Below are positions 44,097-52,636 of a stretch of 64,000 nt of DNA, piece after piece. The notes under the pieces are model-generated. The model made no database searches. It was not told the DNA's origin and was given only the letters and a program-made list of their open reading frames with translations. The stretch comes from Streptomyces agglomeratus (GTDB lineage Bacteria; Actinomycetota; Actinomycetes; Streptomycetales; Streptomycetaceae), in NCBI RefSeq assembly GCF_001746415.1, contig NZ_MEHJ01000001.1, positions 4,966,501 through 5,030,500 of the forward strand, read 5' to 3'. The position numbers were made by a program, and so were the translations under genes. How positions within the stretch are numbered: the stretch's first letter is position 1; each line of letters opens with the position of its first letter.

Positions 44097-45299
44097 ATGC
44101 GACTGCCCGTGCGACTGCCCGTGCGATTGCCTGCGCGCCTGCCCGTGCGACTGTCTGTGCGACTGCGTGTTGCCCTCGCCCTCGGGGGTACGGCAGCCGC
44201 CCTGGTGTCCTCGGCAGCCGTCACCGCGCATGCGGGTGCGGTCGGCACCGCGCATGTCCATGCGGGTGTCGGTGCCCCTGCCCCTGCCCGTACGGGCGCG
44301 GGTGCCGTGGAGGAAGGCGCGGGTTACGCCGGTCCTCTGCGCGCCGCTCCTGGCAAGCGGCCCTCCTGCGGTGACCCGGCCTCCTCCGACTTCCCCATCA
44401 CCACCCGGCTGCGCGGTGGTCCGGACACCTATCGGGCGGGCGGGGCGGCCGGTGAATGGTCGCTGGAGCTGACCAACACGACCGCCGACAGCTGCCGCAA
44501 CATCCACCCGGTCATCGTCCTGACGGACCGGGCGCGGGAACTCGCTTCGGACCAGGTTGAGTTGGAGTTCGACGACGGTTCTGGACGGTGGATCGACGTA
44601 CGCTTCCACACCACGGACGAGGACGAGCACATCGGCGTCTTCGACGGCGGATTCCCCGGCTTCACCGTTGCCGCCCACAGCACCGTCACCGTCGAGGTGC
44701 GGCTCGCTTTCGCCTCCGGGACCGCACCCGCCCACGCCGTCGTCAACGCCGCCCTCGTGCAGCGCAGGTCCGACGACGGCGAGTGGGTCGGCGAGTCGAA
44801 CGACTACCGCTTCACCGTCGCGGGCCGCGATCCCGGCCACGACACGGGACATGATCCTGACGACCCCGACCCTCCCGAGGCAGACCCGGACCCGGACCCG
44901 GACCCGGACCCGGACCCGGACCCGGACCCCAACCCCAACCCCGACCGCGATCCCGATCCCGACCGGTCGCCGGGCCCCGACCGCGATCCCGGCACCGGTG
45001 ACGACGACACCCCCGACGGCCGGGAGCACCCACCAGCCCTCGCCATGACGAGCCGCGACCCCGGTCCGCTGCTCGCCCTCGGCACCACCGCCGGCGCGCT
45101 GATCCTCGGCGGCGCGGCGCTCATGGCGGGCGCCCGGCGTCACCTGCGCGGGTCGGCGGGGTCGGCAGGGTGCGTGTCGGCAGGGCCGGGAGAGTGCGGG
45201 CCGGCAGGGCGCGTGTCCGGCAGAGTACGGACCGGCAGGGCGCGCATCGGAAAGGCGCTTGGCGAAAGGCGCGCGGCGGAAGGCCGTCGAAACCGATGA
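44097..45299 (+). CDS. Secreted surface protein with Asp-Pro repeat stalk
   Basis: The 400-residue protein has an odd N-terminus of repeated RLPV units (MRLPVRLPVRLPARLPVRLS) feeding into a signal-peptide hydrophobic core (VALALGGTAAALVSSAAVTAHA). Then comes an extracellular beta-rich domain (FPITTRLRGGPDTYRAGGAA...SLELTNTTADSC), a long Asp-Pro repeat stalk (about 255-300), a membrane helix (about 321-345) and an Arg-rich tail. No LPXTG or LAXTG motif is visible, so it is probably membrane-anchored rather than sortase-attached. The function is unknown. The next gene is 6 nt downstream. Confidence 0.7.
   Translation: MRLPVRLPVRLPARLPVRLSVRLRVALALGGTAAALVSSAAVTAHAGAVGTAHVHAGVGAPAPARTGAGAVEEGAGYAGPLRAAPGKRPSCGDPASSDFPITTRLRGGPDTYRAGGAAGEWSLELTNTTADSCRNIHPVIVLTDRARELASDQVELEFDDGSGRWIDVRFHTTDEDEHIGVFDGGFPGFTVAAHSTVTVEVRLAFASGTAPAHAVVNAALVQRRSDDGEWVGESNDYRFTVAGRDPGHDTGHDPDDPDPPEADPDPDPDPDPDPDPDPNPNPDRDPDPDRSPGPDRDPGTGDDDTPDGREHPPALAMTSRDPGPLLALGTTAGALILGGAALMAGARRHLRGSAGSAGCVSAGPGECGPAGRVSGRVRTGRARIGKALGERRAAEGRRNR
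44098..44170 (+). repeat. Degenerate 12-bp tandem repeat in the signal peptide region
   Basis: Units close to CGACTGCCCGTG are repeated five to six times and encode the RLPV repeats of the surface protein. A 12-bp period preserves the reading frame. Confidence 0.75.
44881..44933 (+). repeat. Hexamer tandem repeat (GACCCG)n encoding Asp-Pro stalk
   Basis: About nine near-perfect copies of GACCCG encode (Asp-Pro)n. The hexamer keeps the frame, so copy number can vary between strains without disrupting the protein. Confidence 0.85.
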
Positions 45300-45305
45300 G
45301 CAGCG

Positions 45306-46490
45306 GTGACTGACCACACCCCCGCCGGGGCCGGACACGGCCGCGTCGTCGTCCCGCTGGTGCGCATGAGGGCTCGCCGCCGTGACGAGGTGCACCGGGC
45401 TGCCACGCCGCTGGAGCTGTTGTTCGACCTGTGCTTCGTCGTGGCCGTGGCGCAGGCGGGGGCGCGGCTCGTGCACGCGGTGGCGGAGGGGCATGCCTGG
45501 GAGGGGATCACCGGGTACCTGTTCGTCTTCTTCGCCATCTACTGGGCCTGGGTGAACTTCACGTGGTTCGCCTCGGCCTACGACTGCGACGACATCCCGT
45601 ACCGGATCGCCACGCTGGTGCAGATGTCCGGCGTACTCGTTCTGGCCGCCGGAGTCCCGCGCGCCTTCGACCACGCCGACTACGGCGTCGCGGTCCTCGG
45701 CTACCTGATCATGCGCGTGGCCCTCACTCTCCAGTGGCTGCGGGCCGCACACGGCGAGACGGGAGCCGCGCGGGTGGCCGCGCTGCGCTTCGCCGCCGGG
45801 CTCGTGGTGGTGCAGGTGGGCTGGGTGGTGCTGCTGTGGCTGCCGGACGCCGCGTGGACGTGGGGTTTCCTGGTGCTGGCCGCCGCCGAGCTCGCGGTGC
45901 CGGTGTTCGCCGAGAGCCGCCACGAGACCAACTGGCATCCGCACCACATCGCCGAACGCTACGGCCTGTTCACCATCATCGTGCTCGGCGAGACCATCGC
46001 CGCCGCCACCGTCGCCGTGCAGACGGCCCTGGACGAGTCAGCGGCGCTGGACGAACTGCTGCCGATCGCCGCCGGCGGACTGGTCATCGTCTTCGCCGCC
46101 TTCTGGATCTACTTCGCCGTACCGGCGCACGAGTATCTCCGTTCCAACCGGCAGGGGTTCTTCTGGGGCTACGGGCACTACCTGATCTTCGGCTCCGCCG
46201 CCGCGATCGGTGCCGGCATCGAAGTCGCGGTCGAACAGGCGACGCATCACGCCCACATCTCCACGCTCGCGGCCTCGACGGCCGTCACCGTGCCCACAGC
46301 CCTGTTCATGTTCACGGTGTGGCTGGTGCACGCCCGCCACTTCAAGCGAGGGACCGCACAGCACCTGGTCCTCCTGGTGTCCGGCCTGCTCGCCGGCTTC
46401 GCCGGGCACTGGGCCGTGCCGCTGGCCGGGCTGATCGCGGCCTGCACGGTCGCCGTGGGTGTGTACCTCTCCGTCCGGGCGCCGGGGTGA
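45306..46490 (+). CDS. Low temperature requirement protein A (LtrA) family membrane protein
   Basis: The 394-residue polytopic membrane protein has the LtrA pattern: HRAATPLELLFDLCFVVAVA near the N-terminus, YWAWVNFTWFASAYDCDD, HPHHIAERYGLFTIIVLGE and many hydrophobic helices. LtrA was linked to growth at low temperature in Listeria, but the biochemical role is unknown. It starts with GTG 6 nt after the surface protein gene and may share its transcript. Confidence 0.9.
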   Translation: MTDHTPAGAGHGRVVVPLVRMRARRRDEVHRAATPLELLFDLCFVVAVAQAGARLVHAVAEGHAWEGITGYLFVFFAIYWAWVNFTWFASAYDCDDIPYRIATLVQMSGVLVLAAGVPRAFDHADYGVAVLGYLIMRVALTLQWLRAAHGETGAARVAALRFAAGLVVVQVGWVVLLWLPDAAWTWGFLVLAAAELAVPVFAESRHETNWHPHHIAERYGLFTIIVLGETIAAATVAVQTALDESAALDELLPIAAGGLVIVFAAFWIYFAVPAHEYLRSNRQGFFWGYGHYLIFGSAAAIGAGIEVAVEQATHHAHISTLAASTAVTVPTALFMFTVWLVHARHFKRGTAQHLVLLVSGLLAGFAGHWAVPLAGLIAACTVAVGVYLSVRAPG

Positions 46491-46530
46491 GCCGGACCGG
46501 GCGCGGCCGGAGCGCACGCTGCTCCGTGGG

Positions 46531-46552
46531 TGTTCAACATCGTCTGGGAACA
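46531..46552 (+). promoter_or_regulatory. Dyad TGTTC-N12-GAACA ahead of the GntR gene
   Basis: This interrupted inverted repeat ends 8 nt before the GTG of the regulator. It does not match the GGTCTRGWCC boxes seen downstream, so its role is uncertain. Confidence 0.3.
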
Positions 46553-46560
46553 TCCAGTGC

Positions 46561-47346
46561 GTGGACTACCCGAAGGACTACCCGTACGCGCACGACCAGG
46601 AGCCCGGGGCGCCGATCCGCTCCGGGGTTCCGGAGCACGGCCGCGTTCCCAAGTACTACGCCGTAAAGGCTCATATCGCCGCTCTGATCGGTGAGTTGGG
46701 TGAGGGAGGTCTGCTGCCGACCGAGCGGGATCTTGCCGTACGGTACGAAGTCTCGCGCGAGACCGTGCGGCAGGCGCTGCGCGAGCTGCTTCTGGAGGGC
46801 CGCCTCCGCCGGCAGGGGCGGGGCACGGTGGTCGCGGGCCCGAAGCTGGAACAGCCACTGGCCCTGGCCAGCTACACCGAAGGCGTACGCCGTCAGAACC
46901 GCCGGCCCGGGCGCCGTCTCATCGGGCTCGACCGCTTCCCCTGCCCGGCGGCGCTGGCGTCGGACGTGGGGGTGGAGGCGGGGGCTCCGGTCTGGCACCT
47001 GGAGCGGGTGCTGCTGGCGGACGACGAGCGGGTGGGGCTGGAGAGTACGTACGTCGCCGTGGCCCGTGTCCCGCGCCTGGACGCCGACTTCGAGCCGGAC
47101 TCGTCCTTCTACTCGTACCTCCATGAGCGCGTCGGGGTGTCGTTCGGCGAGGCCGACGAGCGGATCGAGACGGTCCTGGCGACTCCGCGCGAGGCGCTCC
47201 TCATCGGTACGCCGCCGGCGCTTCCCATGCTGCTCATCCATCGGCTGTCGCGCGACGTGGAGGGCCGGCCGCTGGAGCGGGTCCGGACGCTTTTCCGGGG
47301 GGACCGGTTCAGCTTCACCGTGCGGTTGGGTGGGGGCGGGCGGTAG
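46561..47346 (+). CDS. GntR/HutC-family regulator with UTRA domain
   Basis: The 261-residue regulator has an N-terminal winged helix (PTERDLAVRYEVSRETVRQALREL) and a C-terminal UTRA ligand-binding domain (VWHLERVLLADDERVGLESTYVAV, RVRTLFRGDRFSFTVRL). HutC-subfamily members bind GGTCTAGACC-like sites and respond to small metabolites. It precedes an aminoethylphosphonate-type operon whose promoter carries such a site, so it most likely represses that operon and the phosphodiesterase gene at 53.9 kb. GTG start (VDYPKDYPY). Confidence 0.85.
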   Translation: MDYPKDYPYAHDQEPGAPIRSGVPEHGRVPKYYAVKAHIAALIGELGEGGLLPTERDLAVRYEVSRETVRQALRELLLEGRLRRQGRGTVVAGPKLEQPLALASYTEGVRRQNRRPGRRLIGLDRFPCPAALASDVGVEAGAPVWHLERVLLADDERVGLESTYVAVARVPRLDADFEPDSSFYSYLHERVGVSFGEADERIETVLATPREALLIGTPPALPMLLIHRLSRDVEGRPLERVRTLFRGDRFSFTVRLGGGGR

Positions 47347-47353
47347 GGGCCTG

Positions 47354-47461
47354 GGGCGCTGCCCCGGACCCGCTCCTCAAGCGCCGGAGGGGCTGAGGCA
47401 GCCGGGGGTGGCCTGCGGGGCTCCGCCCCGGACCCCGCTCCTCGAACGCCGGAGGGGCTGG
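47354..47461. repeat. Dispersed intergenic repeat, copies 2 and 3
   Basis: Two copies (47354-47394 and 47417-47461) share the core CGCTCCTC(A/G)A(G/A)CGCCGGAGGGG with each other and with copy 1 at 40.9 kb. They are arranged in tandem and can form hairpins. Confidence 0.7.
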
Positions 47462-47753
47462 TTGGTGCCGGGTGGGGAGGGATGGCCACCCGGTGGGCCG
47501 GATGGGTCCCGTTGGGACGGATGGGGCCCCGGTGGGCTCGGGATGGTGTCGGCCGGGGGCCTCCCTCCGCGCGGCGGTGCCGCGCTGCCCCGCTGGGGCG
47601 GGTGGCGGAGAACTCGCCCGCAGCCGCACCCCTCAGGACTGGCCAATGCCACACCCCTACCCGCACCGGCAGCCGCACCCGCAGCCGATCGGCTCTGCTG
47701 ACCCACTCCCGCCCTCCTCCGTCGTTCGCGCCACCCGGTAACAGAAACATAAC

Positions 47754-47765
47754 GGGTCTAGTCCA
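47754..47765 (+). promoter_or_regulatory. GntR/HutC-type operator of the phosphonate-type operon
   Basis: GGGTCTAGTCCA matches the HutC-subfamily consensus GGTCTAGACC with one change. The same box, with the preceding TAAC, recurs as TAACGGGTCTGGTCCA upstream of the phosphodiesterase gene. It lies 76 nt before the first gene. Confidence 0.65.
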
Positions 47766-47840
47766 TCCTTGGGGGGCTGTTCACCGTGTCGTTGCCGCCC
47801 GGATCGATCCGGGCCACCCGCCCCGAGGAGCGTGACCGCC

Positions 47841-48962
47841 GTGAGAGTCATAGTCGTAGGAGCCGGCGTCGTGGGAACCATGCACGCCTGGCACGCAGTG
47901 GAACGCGGCCACGAGGTCGTCCAGATCGAGCGCGAGACCGAGGCGCGCGGGGCCAGCCTCCGTAACTTCGGTCAGATATGGGTGAGCGGGCGCGCCGGTG
48001 GTGAGGAGCTGGAGACGGCCCTGCGCGCCCGCGAACTCTGGGAGGGCATCGGGGCTCGCGTCCCCGAGCTGGGCTTCCGGGCCATCGGCTCACTGACGCC
48101 CGTACGCAACCACCTGGAGCTCGCCGTCGCCGAGGCCGCCCTGACCCGGCCCGACGCATCCGCCCGTGGCTACAAGCTGCTGACGGCCGACGAGGCGCGC
48201 GCGGTGAACCCCGCCCTGCGCGGCACGTTCGAAGCCGCCCTGTGGTGTGAGCGTGACGCCGCCGTCGAACCGCGTACCGCCCAACTCTTCCTCAAGAAGG
48301 CCCTGTTGTCCTCGGGGCGGTACACCTTCCTGGGCGGCCGCGAAGTCCGGGAGGTCGTGGGGCACAACGCCGTCCGCGACGACCACGGCGACCTGCACAC
48401 CGGCGACGCGGTCGTCCTCTGTACGGGCGCCTGGCTCGGCGGGCTCGTCAAGGAACTCGTCCCCGACCTGCCCGTACGCCGCGTCCGGCTCCAGATGATG
48501 CAGACCGAGCCGCTGGGTGAGGCCCTCACCACCTCCGTCGCCGACGCCGACAGCTTCCGCTACTACCCCGCGTACGCGAGCGCCGCCCTCGACGCCCTCA
48601 ACGCCGGGCAGGCCCAGGAACCGGCCGCCGCCGCGCACAGGATGCAACTGCTCATGGTCCAGCGCCGCGACGGCGGACTGACCATCGGTGACACCCACGA
48701 GTACGAGCACCCCTTCGCCTTCGATGTCGTCGAGGAGCCGTACGAGCACGTCACCCGGGTCGCCGAGTCCTTCCTCGGCCGCCCGCTGCCCAGGATCCGG
48801 CACCGCTGGGCGGGCGTTTACGCGCAGTGCACCGACACGAGCCGCGTCGTACACCGGCAGCAGGTGCGCGACGGCGTGTGGCTGGTGACCGGTCCCGGCG
48901 GGCGCGGCATGACCTGCTCACCCGCGATCGCCGAATCCACCGCGAACGAACTGGGCTGGTGA
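47841..48962 (+). CDS. FAD-dependent oxidoreductase, TIGR03364-like, aminoethylphosphonate-associated
   Basis: The 373-residue DAO-type flavoenzyme has the Rossmann dinucleotide motif VIVVGAGVVGTMHAWHAVERG and the C-terminal GGRGMTCSPAIAE segment. It includes the ASLRNFGQIW stretch typical of the TIGR03364 family, which is found with phosphonate genes. Related flavoenzymes oxidise aminoalkylphosphonates to phosphonoacetaldehyde-type products. I infer a similar step here but cannot assign the substrate. The GTG start is the only one close to the domain. It overlaps the following gene by 4 nt. Confidence 0.82.
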   Translation: MRVIVVGAGVVGTMHAWHAVERGHEVVQIERETEARGASLRNFGQIWVSGRAGGEELETALRARELWEGIGARVPELGFRAIGSLTPVRNHLELAVAEAALTRPDASARGYKLLTADEARAVNPALRGTFEAALWCERDAAVEPRTAQLFLKKALLSSGRYTFLGGREVREVVGHNAVRDDHGDLHTGDAVVLCTGAWLGGLVKELVPDLPVRRVRLQMMQTEPLGEALTTSVADADSFRYYPAYASAALDALNAGQAQEPAAAAHRMQLLMVQRRDGGLTIGDTHEYEHPFAFDVVEEPYEHVTRVAESFLGRPLPRIRHRWAGVYAQCTDTSRVVHRQQVRDGVWLVTGPGGRGMTCSPAIAESTANELGW

Positions 48963-49741
48963 ACGACATGGATCACACGAATCGCATGAACCCCATAAAT
49001 CCCACCAACCCCACGAACCTCACAGACCCTACGAACGACAGCTTCTCCACCAAGCTGGTCGTCCTCGACATGGCCGGCACCACCGTCGCCGACGGCGGAC
49101 TCGTCGAGCGGGCCTTCTCCGCCGCCGCCGAACGCCTGGGCGTCGAACCGGGATCGGCGGATCACGCCGCGAAGCTGGACTACGTACGCGCCACCATGGG
49201 CGAGTCCAAGATCTCCGTCTTCCGGCACCTCTTCGGGGACGAGGCCAAGGCCCGGCAGGCCAACGCCGCGTTCGAGGAGGCGTACGGCGGCCTGGTCGAC
49301 GCCGGGCACATCGCGCCCGTACCCGGCGCCCGCGCGACCATCGAGCAGCTGCGCTCCGACGGCCGGCGCGTCGTCCTGACCACCGGCTTCGCCCGCGTCA
49401 CCCAGGATGCGATCCTCGACGCGCTCGGCTGGCAGGGGCTCGTCGAACTGACCCTCTGCCCGGCCGACGCGGGGGGCCGCGGCCGCCCGTACCCGGACAT
49501 GGTGCTCGCCGCGCTGCTGCGTACGGGCGCCGCCGACGGCGTGCGGGAGATCGCGGTCGCCGGTGACACGTCGTACGACATGCTCAGCGGCGTCCGCTCC
49601 GGTGCGGGCGTCGTCGCGGGTGTCCTGACCGGCGCGCACGACCGGGAGCAACTGCTCGCGCACGGCGCCACCCACGTCATCGGCTCCGTCGCGGAGCTGC
49701 CCGGTCTGCTGGCCGGTCCGCCGGCCCGGGAGGGGCGATGA
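48959..49741 (+). CDS. Phosphonatase-like HAD hydrolase (TIGR03351-like)
   Basis: The HAD domain starts with nucleophile Asp in VVLDMAGTTV. The sequence VRATMGESKISVFRHLF matches the spacing of the Schiff-base Lys motif of phosphonoacetaldehyde hydrolase (MGxxKxxxxRxL), so the Lys appears conserved. Further HAD motifs are VVLTTGF and the acidic GDTSYDM. It likely cleaves the C-P bond of a phosphonoaldehyde produced by the upstream oxidoreductase. The N-terminus carries a low-complexity Asn-Pro-Thr stretch. GTG 48959 overlaps the upstream stop; ATG 48968 is possible. Confidence 0.8.
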   Translation: MNDMDHTNRMNPINPTNPTNLTDPTNDSFSTKLVVLDMAGTTVADGGLVERAFSAAAERLGVEPGSADHAAKLDYVRATMGESKISVFRHLFGDEAKARQANAAFEEAYGGLVDAGHIAPVPGARATIEQLRSDGRRVVLTTGFARVTQDAILDALGWQGLVELTLCPADAGGRGRPYPDMVLAALLRTGAADGVREIAVAGDTSYDMLSGVRSGAGVVAGVLTGAHDREQLLAHGATHVIGSVAELPGLLAGPPAREGR

Positions 49742-50802
49742 CCAGCGGCATTCGCTTCGACAACGTCTCGGTGGCGTACGGCGGCACCACGGTCCTGGAC
49801 TCGCTCGACCTGACCGTCGAACCGGGCGAGGTCATGGCCCTGCTCGGGCCGTCGGGGTCCGGCAAGACCACCGCCCTGCGTGCCGTCGCCGGGTTCGTAC
49901 GGCCGGTTTCCGGGCGGGTTCTCATCGGGGAACGCGATGTCACCGCCCTGCCGCCGCACCGGCGCGGCATCGGCATGGTCGTCCAGCAGTACGCGCTCTT
50001 CCCGCACCTGCGCGTCGAGGAAAACGTCGCCTTCGGGCTCAAGGCGCAGAAGGTGAACAAGGGTGAGATCCCCGCCCGGGTCGCCGAGGCGCTGGAGATG
50101 ACGGGCATGGGGTCGTACGCCAGGCGTTATCCGCGCGAGCTGTCCGGCGGCCAGCAGCAGCGTGTCGCCATAGCCCGGGCGCTCGCGATCCGGCCCGGCG
50201 TGCTGCTCCTCGACGAGCCGCTGTCGGCGCTCGACGCGCAGCTCAGGTCCGGAATGCTCGCCGAACTGGCCCGGCTGCACCGTGAGCTGCCCGAAGTGTC
50301 GATCCTCTACGTCACCCACGACCAGGTCGAGGCGCTGACGCTCGCGGACCGTATCGCGGTCATGGACAGGGCACGGCTCCAGGACTGCGGTACGCCGCAG
50401 CAGCTGTACCGCAGGCCGACGACGGAGTTCACCGCGTCGTTCGTGGGCAACGCGAACCTTCTCCCGGTCACCGTCCTCGGTACGGGCGGCGCTGGTGTCT
50501 CCTTCGCCGGTACGCCGCTGAACGTCGCCACCGGCGGTGCGTGCGGCGGGGCGACCGCCACCCTGTGCGTACGCCCGCATCTCGTCGGGCTCGGCGAGGG
50601 GCCGAACGCACTGCGGGGCACGATCGCGGAGATCCAGTGGCGTGGCGCCACGCACCGGCTGTACGTCGACGTGGGCGGCCACCGCCTCAAGGCGGACCCC
50701 CGCGAGCTGCGCACGACTCCGGCGCTGGGCGAGGAGGTCACGGTGCACTTCGCGTCCGAGGACGCGGTGCTGCTGGGGGCGGGGGTGACCTCCGATGACT
50801 GA
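49738..50802 (+). CDS. ABC importer ATPase, 2-aminoethylphosphonate type (PhnT-like)
   Basis: The 354-residue ATPase energises uptake through the two permeases that follow. Walker A is GPSGSGKTTALRAV, signature LSGGQQQRVAIARAL, Walker B VLLLDEPLSALDAQL, and TOBE-like C-terminal sequence (NALRGTIAEIQWRG) is present, as in PotA/PhnT transporters. It overlaps both neighbours (4 and 8 nt), so the operon is translationally coupled. Confidence 0.85.
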   Translation: MTSGIRFDNVSVAYGGTTVLDSLDLTVEPGEVMALLGPSGSGKTTALRAVAGFVRPVSGRVLIGERDVTALPPHRRGIGMVVQQYALFPHLRVEENVAFGLKAQKVNKGEIPARVAEALEMTGMGSYARRYPRELSGGQQQRVAIARALAIRPGVLLLDEPLSALDAQLRSGMLAELARLHRELPEVSILYVTHDQVEALTLADRIAVMDRARLQDCGTPQQLYRRPTTEFTASFVGNANLLPVTVLGTGGAGVSFAGTPLNVATGGACGGATATLCVRPHLVGLGEGPNALRGTIAEIQWRGATHRLYVDVGGHRLKADPRELRTTPALGEEVTVHFASEDAVLLGAGVTSDD

Positions 50803-51814
50803 CACGGGCACGGAAACGGGCACAGACGTGCACACGGGCACGGGCACGGGCACGGGCCCCGAATCGGGCTCCGACACAGGCACAAACAAGCACACAGGCA
50901 CAAACAAGCACACGGGCACGGACACCGACCCGGCGCGCACTGTCACCGAAGCCGCCTCCCGCCCCACCCCGCAGGCCGCCGCGCTGCCCAACCGCCCCGC
51001 TCCTCGCGGGCTCTGGGCGCTTCCGCCCGTCGCCGTGCTCGCGTTCTTCTTCCTCTATCCCCTCGCCCTGGTTGTCCAGCAGTCCTTCTCGCCCTACGAC
51101 GGCGGAACCTCCGTCGAGCCGTACGCCGAGGTCTTCGCCTCCGAGGCGTTCCGGGAAGCGCTGGTCACCACCGTGTGGCTGGCCGCCGGGGCGACCGTGG
51201 GGTGTCTCGTCCTCGGCTTCGTACTCGCTCTCGTCATCGCCTTCGTGCCCTTCCCGGGCGGCAGGGCGGTCGCGAAGTTCATCGACGTGTTCCTGTCCTT
51301 CCCGTCGTTCCTCATCACCCTCGCGCTGCTCTTCGTCTACGGCACCGTCGGGATGGCCAACGGCGTCTGGACGGACGTCACGGGCGCGGCCGAAGGGCCC
51401 TTCCACTTCCTCACCACCCCCTGGGGCGTACTGCTCGCGGAGATCACGTACTTCACGCCCTTCGTGATGCGGCCCCTGCTCGCCGCCTTCTCCCAGATCG
51501 ACACCGCCCAGCTGGAGGTGGCCTCCTCGCTGGGAGCCCGGCCCGCGCGGATCGTCCGGCGGGTGATCCTCCCCGAGGCGCTCCCGGCCCTCGCCGCGGG
51601 CGGCAGCCTCGTGCTCGTCATGTGCCTGAACGAGTTCGGGATCGTGCTCTTCACCGGAGCCAAGGACGTCACGACCCTGCCGATGCTCGTCTACAGCAAG
51701 GCGATTCTCGAATCCGACTACCCCGCCGCCTGCGTCGTCGCCGTGGTCAACATCGCGATCTCCGTGGGCCTCTACAGCCTCTACCGGGTGGTGAGCCGTC
51801 GTGTTGGTGCATAG
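50795..51814 (+). CDS. ABC importer permease (PhnU-like)
   Basis: This 339-residue binding-protein-dependent permease has six membrane helices and the EAA-type loop ASSLGARPARIVRRVILPEALPAL. The N-terminal 60-70 residues are a Thr/Gly/Asp-rich low-complexity extension (repeats of GTG and TNKHTG) before the first helix (ALPPVAVLAFFFLYPLALVV). Such an extension is not part of the usual family. It overlaps the second permease gene by 14 nt. Confidence 0.85.
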   Translation: MTDTGTETGTDVHTGTGTGTGPESGSDTGTNKHTGTNKHTGTDTDPARTVTEAASRPTPQAAALPNRPAPRGLWALPPVAVLAFFFLYPLALVVQQSFSPYDGGTSVEPYAEVFASEAFREALVTTVWLAAGATVGCLVLGFVLALVIAFVPFPGGRAVAKFIDVFLSFPSFLITLALLFVYGTVGMANGVWTDVTGAAEGPFHFLTTPWGVLLAEITYFTPFVMRPLLAAFSQIDTAQLEVASSLGARPARIVRRVILPEALPALAAGGSLVLVMCLNEFGIVLFTGAKDVTTLPMLVYSKAILESDYPAACVVAVVNIAISVGLYSLYRVVSRRVGA

Positions 51815-52598
51815 CCGTACGGGCAGGTGGGCGGCCCGGGGGCTGTTCCTCGTCCTCTTCGTACCGCTCTTCGCCCTGCCCCTGATCGTCATCGTCGCCG
51901 CGTCCTTCTCCACCAACTGGTCCGGCGCCTTCCCCTCGGGCCCGACCGCCGCGCACTACACGTCCGCCGTACGTGGTGAGTCCCTCCAGGCACTCACCAC
52001 CAGCCTCGTCACCGCACTCACCGCCAGCGTGCTCGCGCTGACTGTCGGCACCTGGGCGGCGCTCGCCGCAGCCGCGCTCGGGAAGGGCGGAAAACGCCTC
52101 CTCGACACGCTGTTCATGCTGCCCGTCGCCGTGCCGTCCGTCGTTGTGGGGCTCGCAGTCCTCGTCGCGTTCTCGCAGCCTCCCGTGCTGCTCAACGGAA
52201 CGCGCTGGATCGTGATCCTCGCGCACACCCTCCTTGTCACGGCGTTCGCCCATCAGTCGGTCTCGGCCGCCATCGTGCGTCTGGACCCGATGTACGAGCA
52301 GGCTGCGGCATCCCTCGGCGCCCGGCCCTCGTACGTCCTGTGGAAGGTGAAGCTCCCCCTCCTGCTGCCGTCCCTCAACGCGGCAGCCGGGCTCTGCTTC
52401 GCCCTCTCCATGGGAGAGCTGAGCGCCACGATGATGCTCTACCCGCCGGACTGGATGCCGCTCCCGGTACGGATCTTCACCGCCACCGACCGGGGGTCCC
52501 TCTTCACCGGCTCGGCGATCGCCGTGGTCCTCATGGGTACGACGCTGCTCGTCCTGCTCGCGGTCTCCCGTGTCCGGACCCGGGCTTTCTTCCGCTGA
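51801..52598 (+). CDS. ABC importer permease (PhnV-like)
   Basis: The 265-residue permease has six helices and the EAA loop AASLGARPSYVLWKVKLPLLL. It partners with the upstream permease. The start (GTG, MLVHSRTGRW in translation) lies inside the previous gene. FSLF-type stretches and the LPVAVPSVVVGLAVLVAF helix are typical of ABC importer subunits for polar organic solutes. Confidence 0.85.
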   Translation: MLVHSRTGRWAARGLFLVLFVPLFALPLIVIVAASFSTNWSGAFPSGPTAAHYTSAVRGESLQALTTSLVTALTASVLALTVGTWAALAAAALGKGGKRLLDTLFMLPVAVPSVVVGLAVLVAFSQPPVLLNGTRWIVILAHTLLVTAFAHQSVSAAIVRLDPMYEQAAASLGARPSYVLWKVKLPLLLPSLNAAAGLCFALSMGELSATMMLYPPDWMPLPVRIFTATDRGSLFTGSAIAVVLMGTTLLVLLAVSRVRTRAFFR

Positions 52599-52636
52599 CA
52601 CGCCCCTCTTCACTTCCCAAGGAGATACGAAACGTC

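Larger units (their letters stand above)
47347..47840. other. 494-bp spacer with dispersed repeats and operator
   Basis: The stretch holds two dispersed repeat copies (47354-47394, 47417-47461), a GATGGG-rich section and the operator at 47754-47765 with the promoter of the phosphonate-type operon. No gene was recognised. Confidence 0.5.

Noticed and set aside
44881..44933. Regular repeats that could be mistaken for a CRISPR array
   Set aside because: The units are contiguous hexamers without spacers and lie in a coding region, giving Asp-Pro repeats.
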